This document shows positions 39,930-39,985 of a stretch of DNA of 39,985 nt, one piece after another. The DNA comes from Oligoflexus sp. GTDB lineage: Bacteria > Bdellovibrionota_B > Oligoflexia > Oligoflexales > Oligoflexaceae. The notes under the pieces are model-generated. The model was not told the origin of the DNA. It was given only the letters and a program-made list of their open reading frames with translations, and did no database searches. Location: assembly GCA_014377445.1 (NCBI GenBank), contig JACMPP010000056.1:1-39985 (forward strand), given 5' to 3'. Every line of letters starts with the position of its first letter. Position 1 is the first letter of the stretch. Both the position numbers and the translations under genes were made by a program.

Positions 39930-39985
39930 TCAACCGGCCGAACGACGCAGTTCAGCCAAAGATTGCTTTTCTCGAATCACGATGA
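39930..39985 (-). CDS. Possible 3' end of a gene cut by the window edge
   Basis: On the minus strand a frame is open from the window edge to TGA at 39930 and would encode IVIREKQSLAELRRSAG. Seventeen codons are too few to identify a family or to prove that the frame is coding; the helical, charged composition is compatible with a protein C-terminus, and a hairpin follows. Confidence 0.3.
   Translation of the reverse strand, partial: IVIREKQSLAELRRSAG

Overview
The window reads as chromosomal DNA of a free-living Gram-negative bacterium of about 50% GC. Evidence for a Gram-negative envelope includes many lipoprotein signal peptides, an OmpA-type protein and an LpxL/HtrB-type acyltransferase. 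The density of secreted lipoproteins of no known family, with a CmoM tRNA methyltransferase, a Ski2-like helicase and a GlsB-type protein, would fit the Bdellovibrionota/Oligoflexia. That placement is inference: no rRNA or universal marker is present. I saw no tRNA, rRNA, CRISPR array, prophage or recognisable defence island.

Left part. Positions 1-5846 hold the 5' 1,948 codons of one giant minus-strand lipoprotein gene whose 3' end lies outside the window. It has an FN3-like N-terminus, five tandem modules of about 220 residues with four conserved cysteines each, then a formylglycine-generating-enzyme (FGE/SUMF1)-like domain. Positions 6.0-7.3 kb are a decay zone with an IS21-type istB remnant and a 5'-truncated outer-membrane barrel gene. 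Positions 7.3-10.0 kb hold a lipoprotein, a HutD/Ves protein, a GNAT acetyltransferase and a tight operon of three tiny genes (VF530-like, DUF3820-like, unknown). An ATP-grasp gene with its middle deleted in frame follows.

Middle part. A DUF4920 periplasmic protein and a transglutaminase-elicitor-like lipoprotein precede a complete four-gene BMP/nucleoside ABC importer operon (substrate-binding protein, double ATPase, two permeases; minus strand, 16.8 to 12.3 kb). Then come EcsC, cmoM, a lipoprotein plus OmpA-family pair, an acyl-CoA desaturase, an alpha/beta hydrolase, a VOC protein, a DEAD-box helicase with a DUF3516-type C-terminus, and an LpxL-type acyltransferase.

Right part. This holds a Lys-rich mini-protein, two Cys-type glutathione peroxidases far apart, an NTF2-like protein, a SPOUT RNA methyltransferase, a low-affinity iron-permease family protein, a metallo-beta-lactamase-fold remnant and three unknown exported proteins. 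It also holds a YbiT-like ABC-F ATPase, an Mpo1/DUF962 membrane protein, an orphan response regulator, a Vps62 plus jacalin-like lectin lipoprotein, a small unknown gene and a GlsB/YeaQ membrane protein. Many units end in clear intrinsic terminators, so most transcripts look short.

The observations most worth following are: (1) the ABC-F protein, whose second ATPase domain has lost the Walker A lysine, Walker B aspartate and H-switch histidine while keeping its signature motif; (2) the giant modular FGE-like lipoprotein; (3) the Vps62-jacalin and transglutaminase-elicitor proteins, families best known from eukaryotes; (4) a cluster of gene relics. No complete new multi-gene system could be demonstrated from sequence alone.
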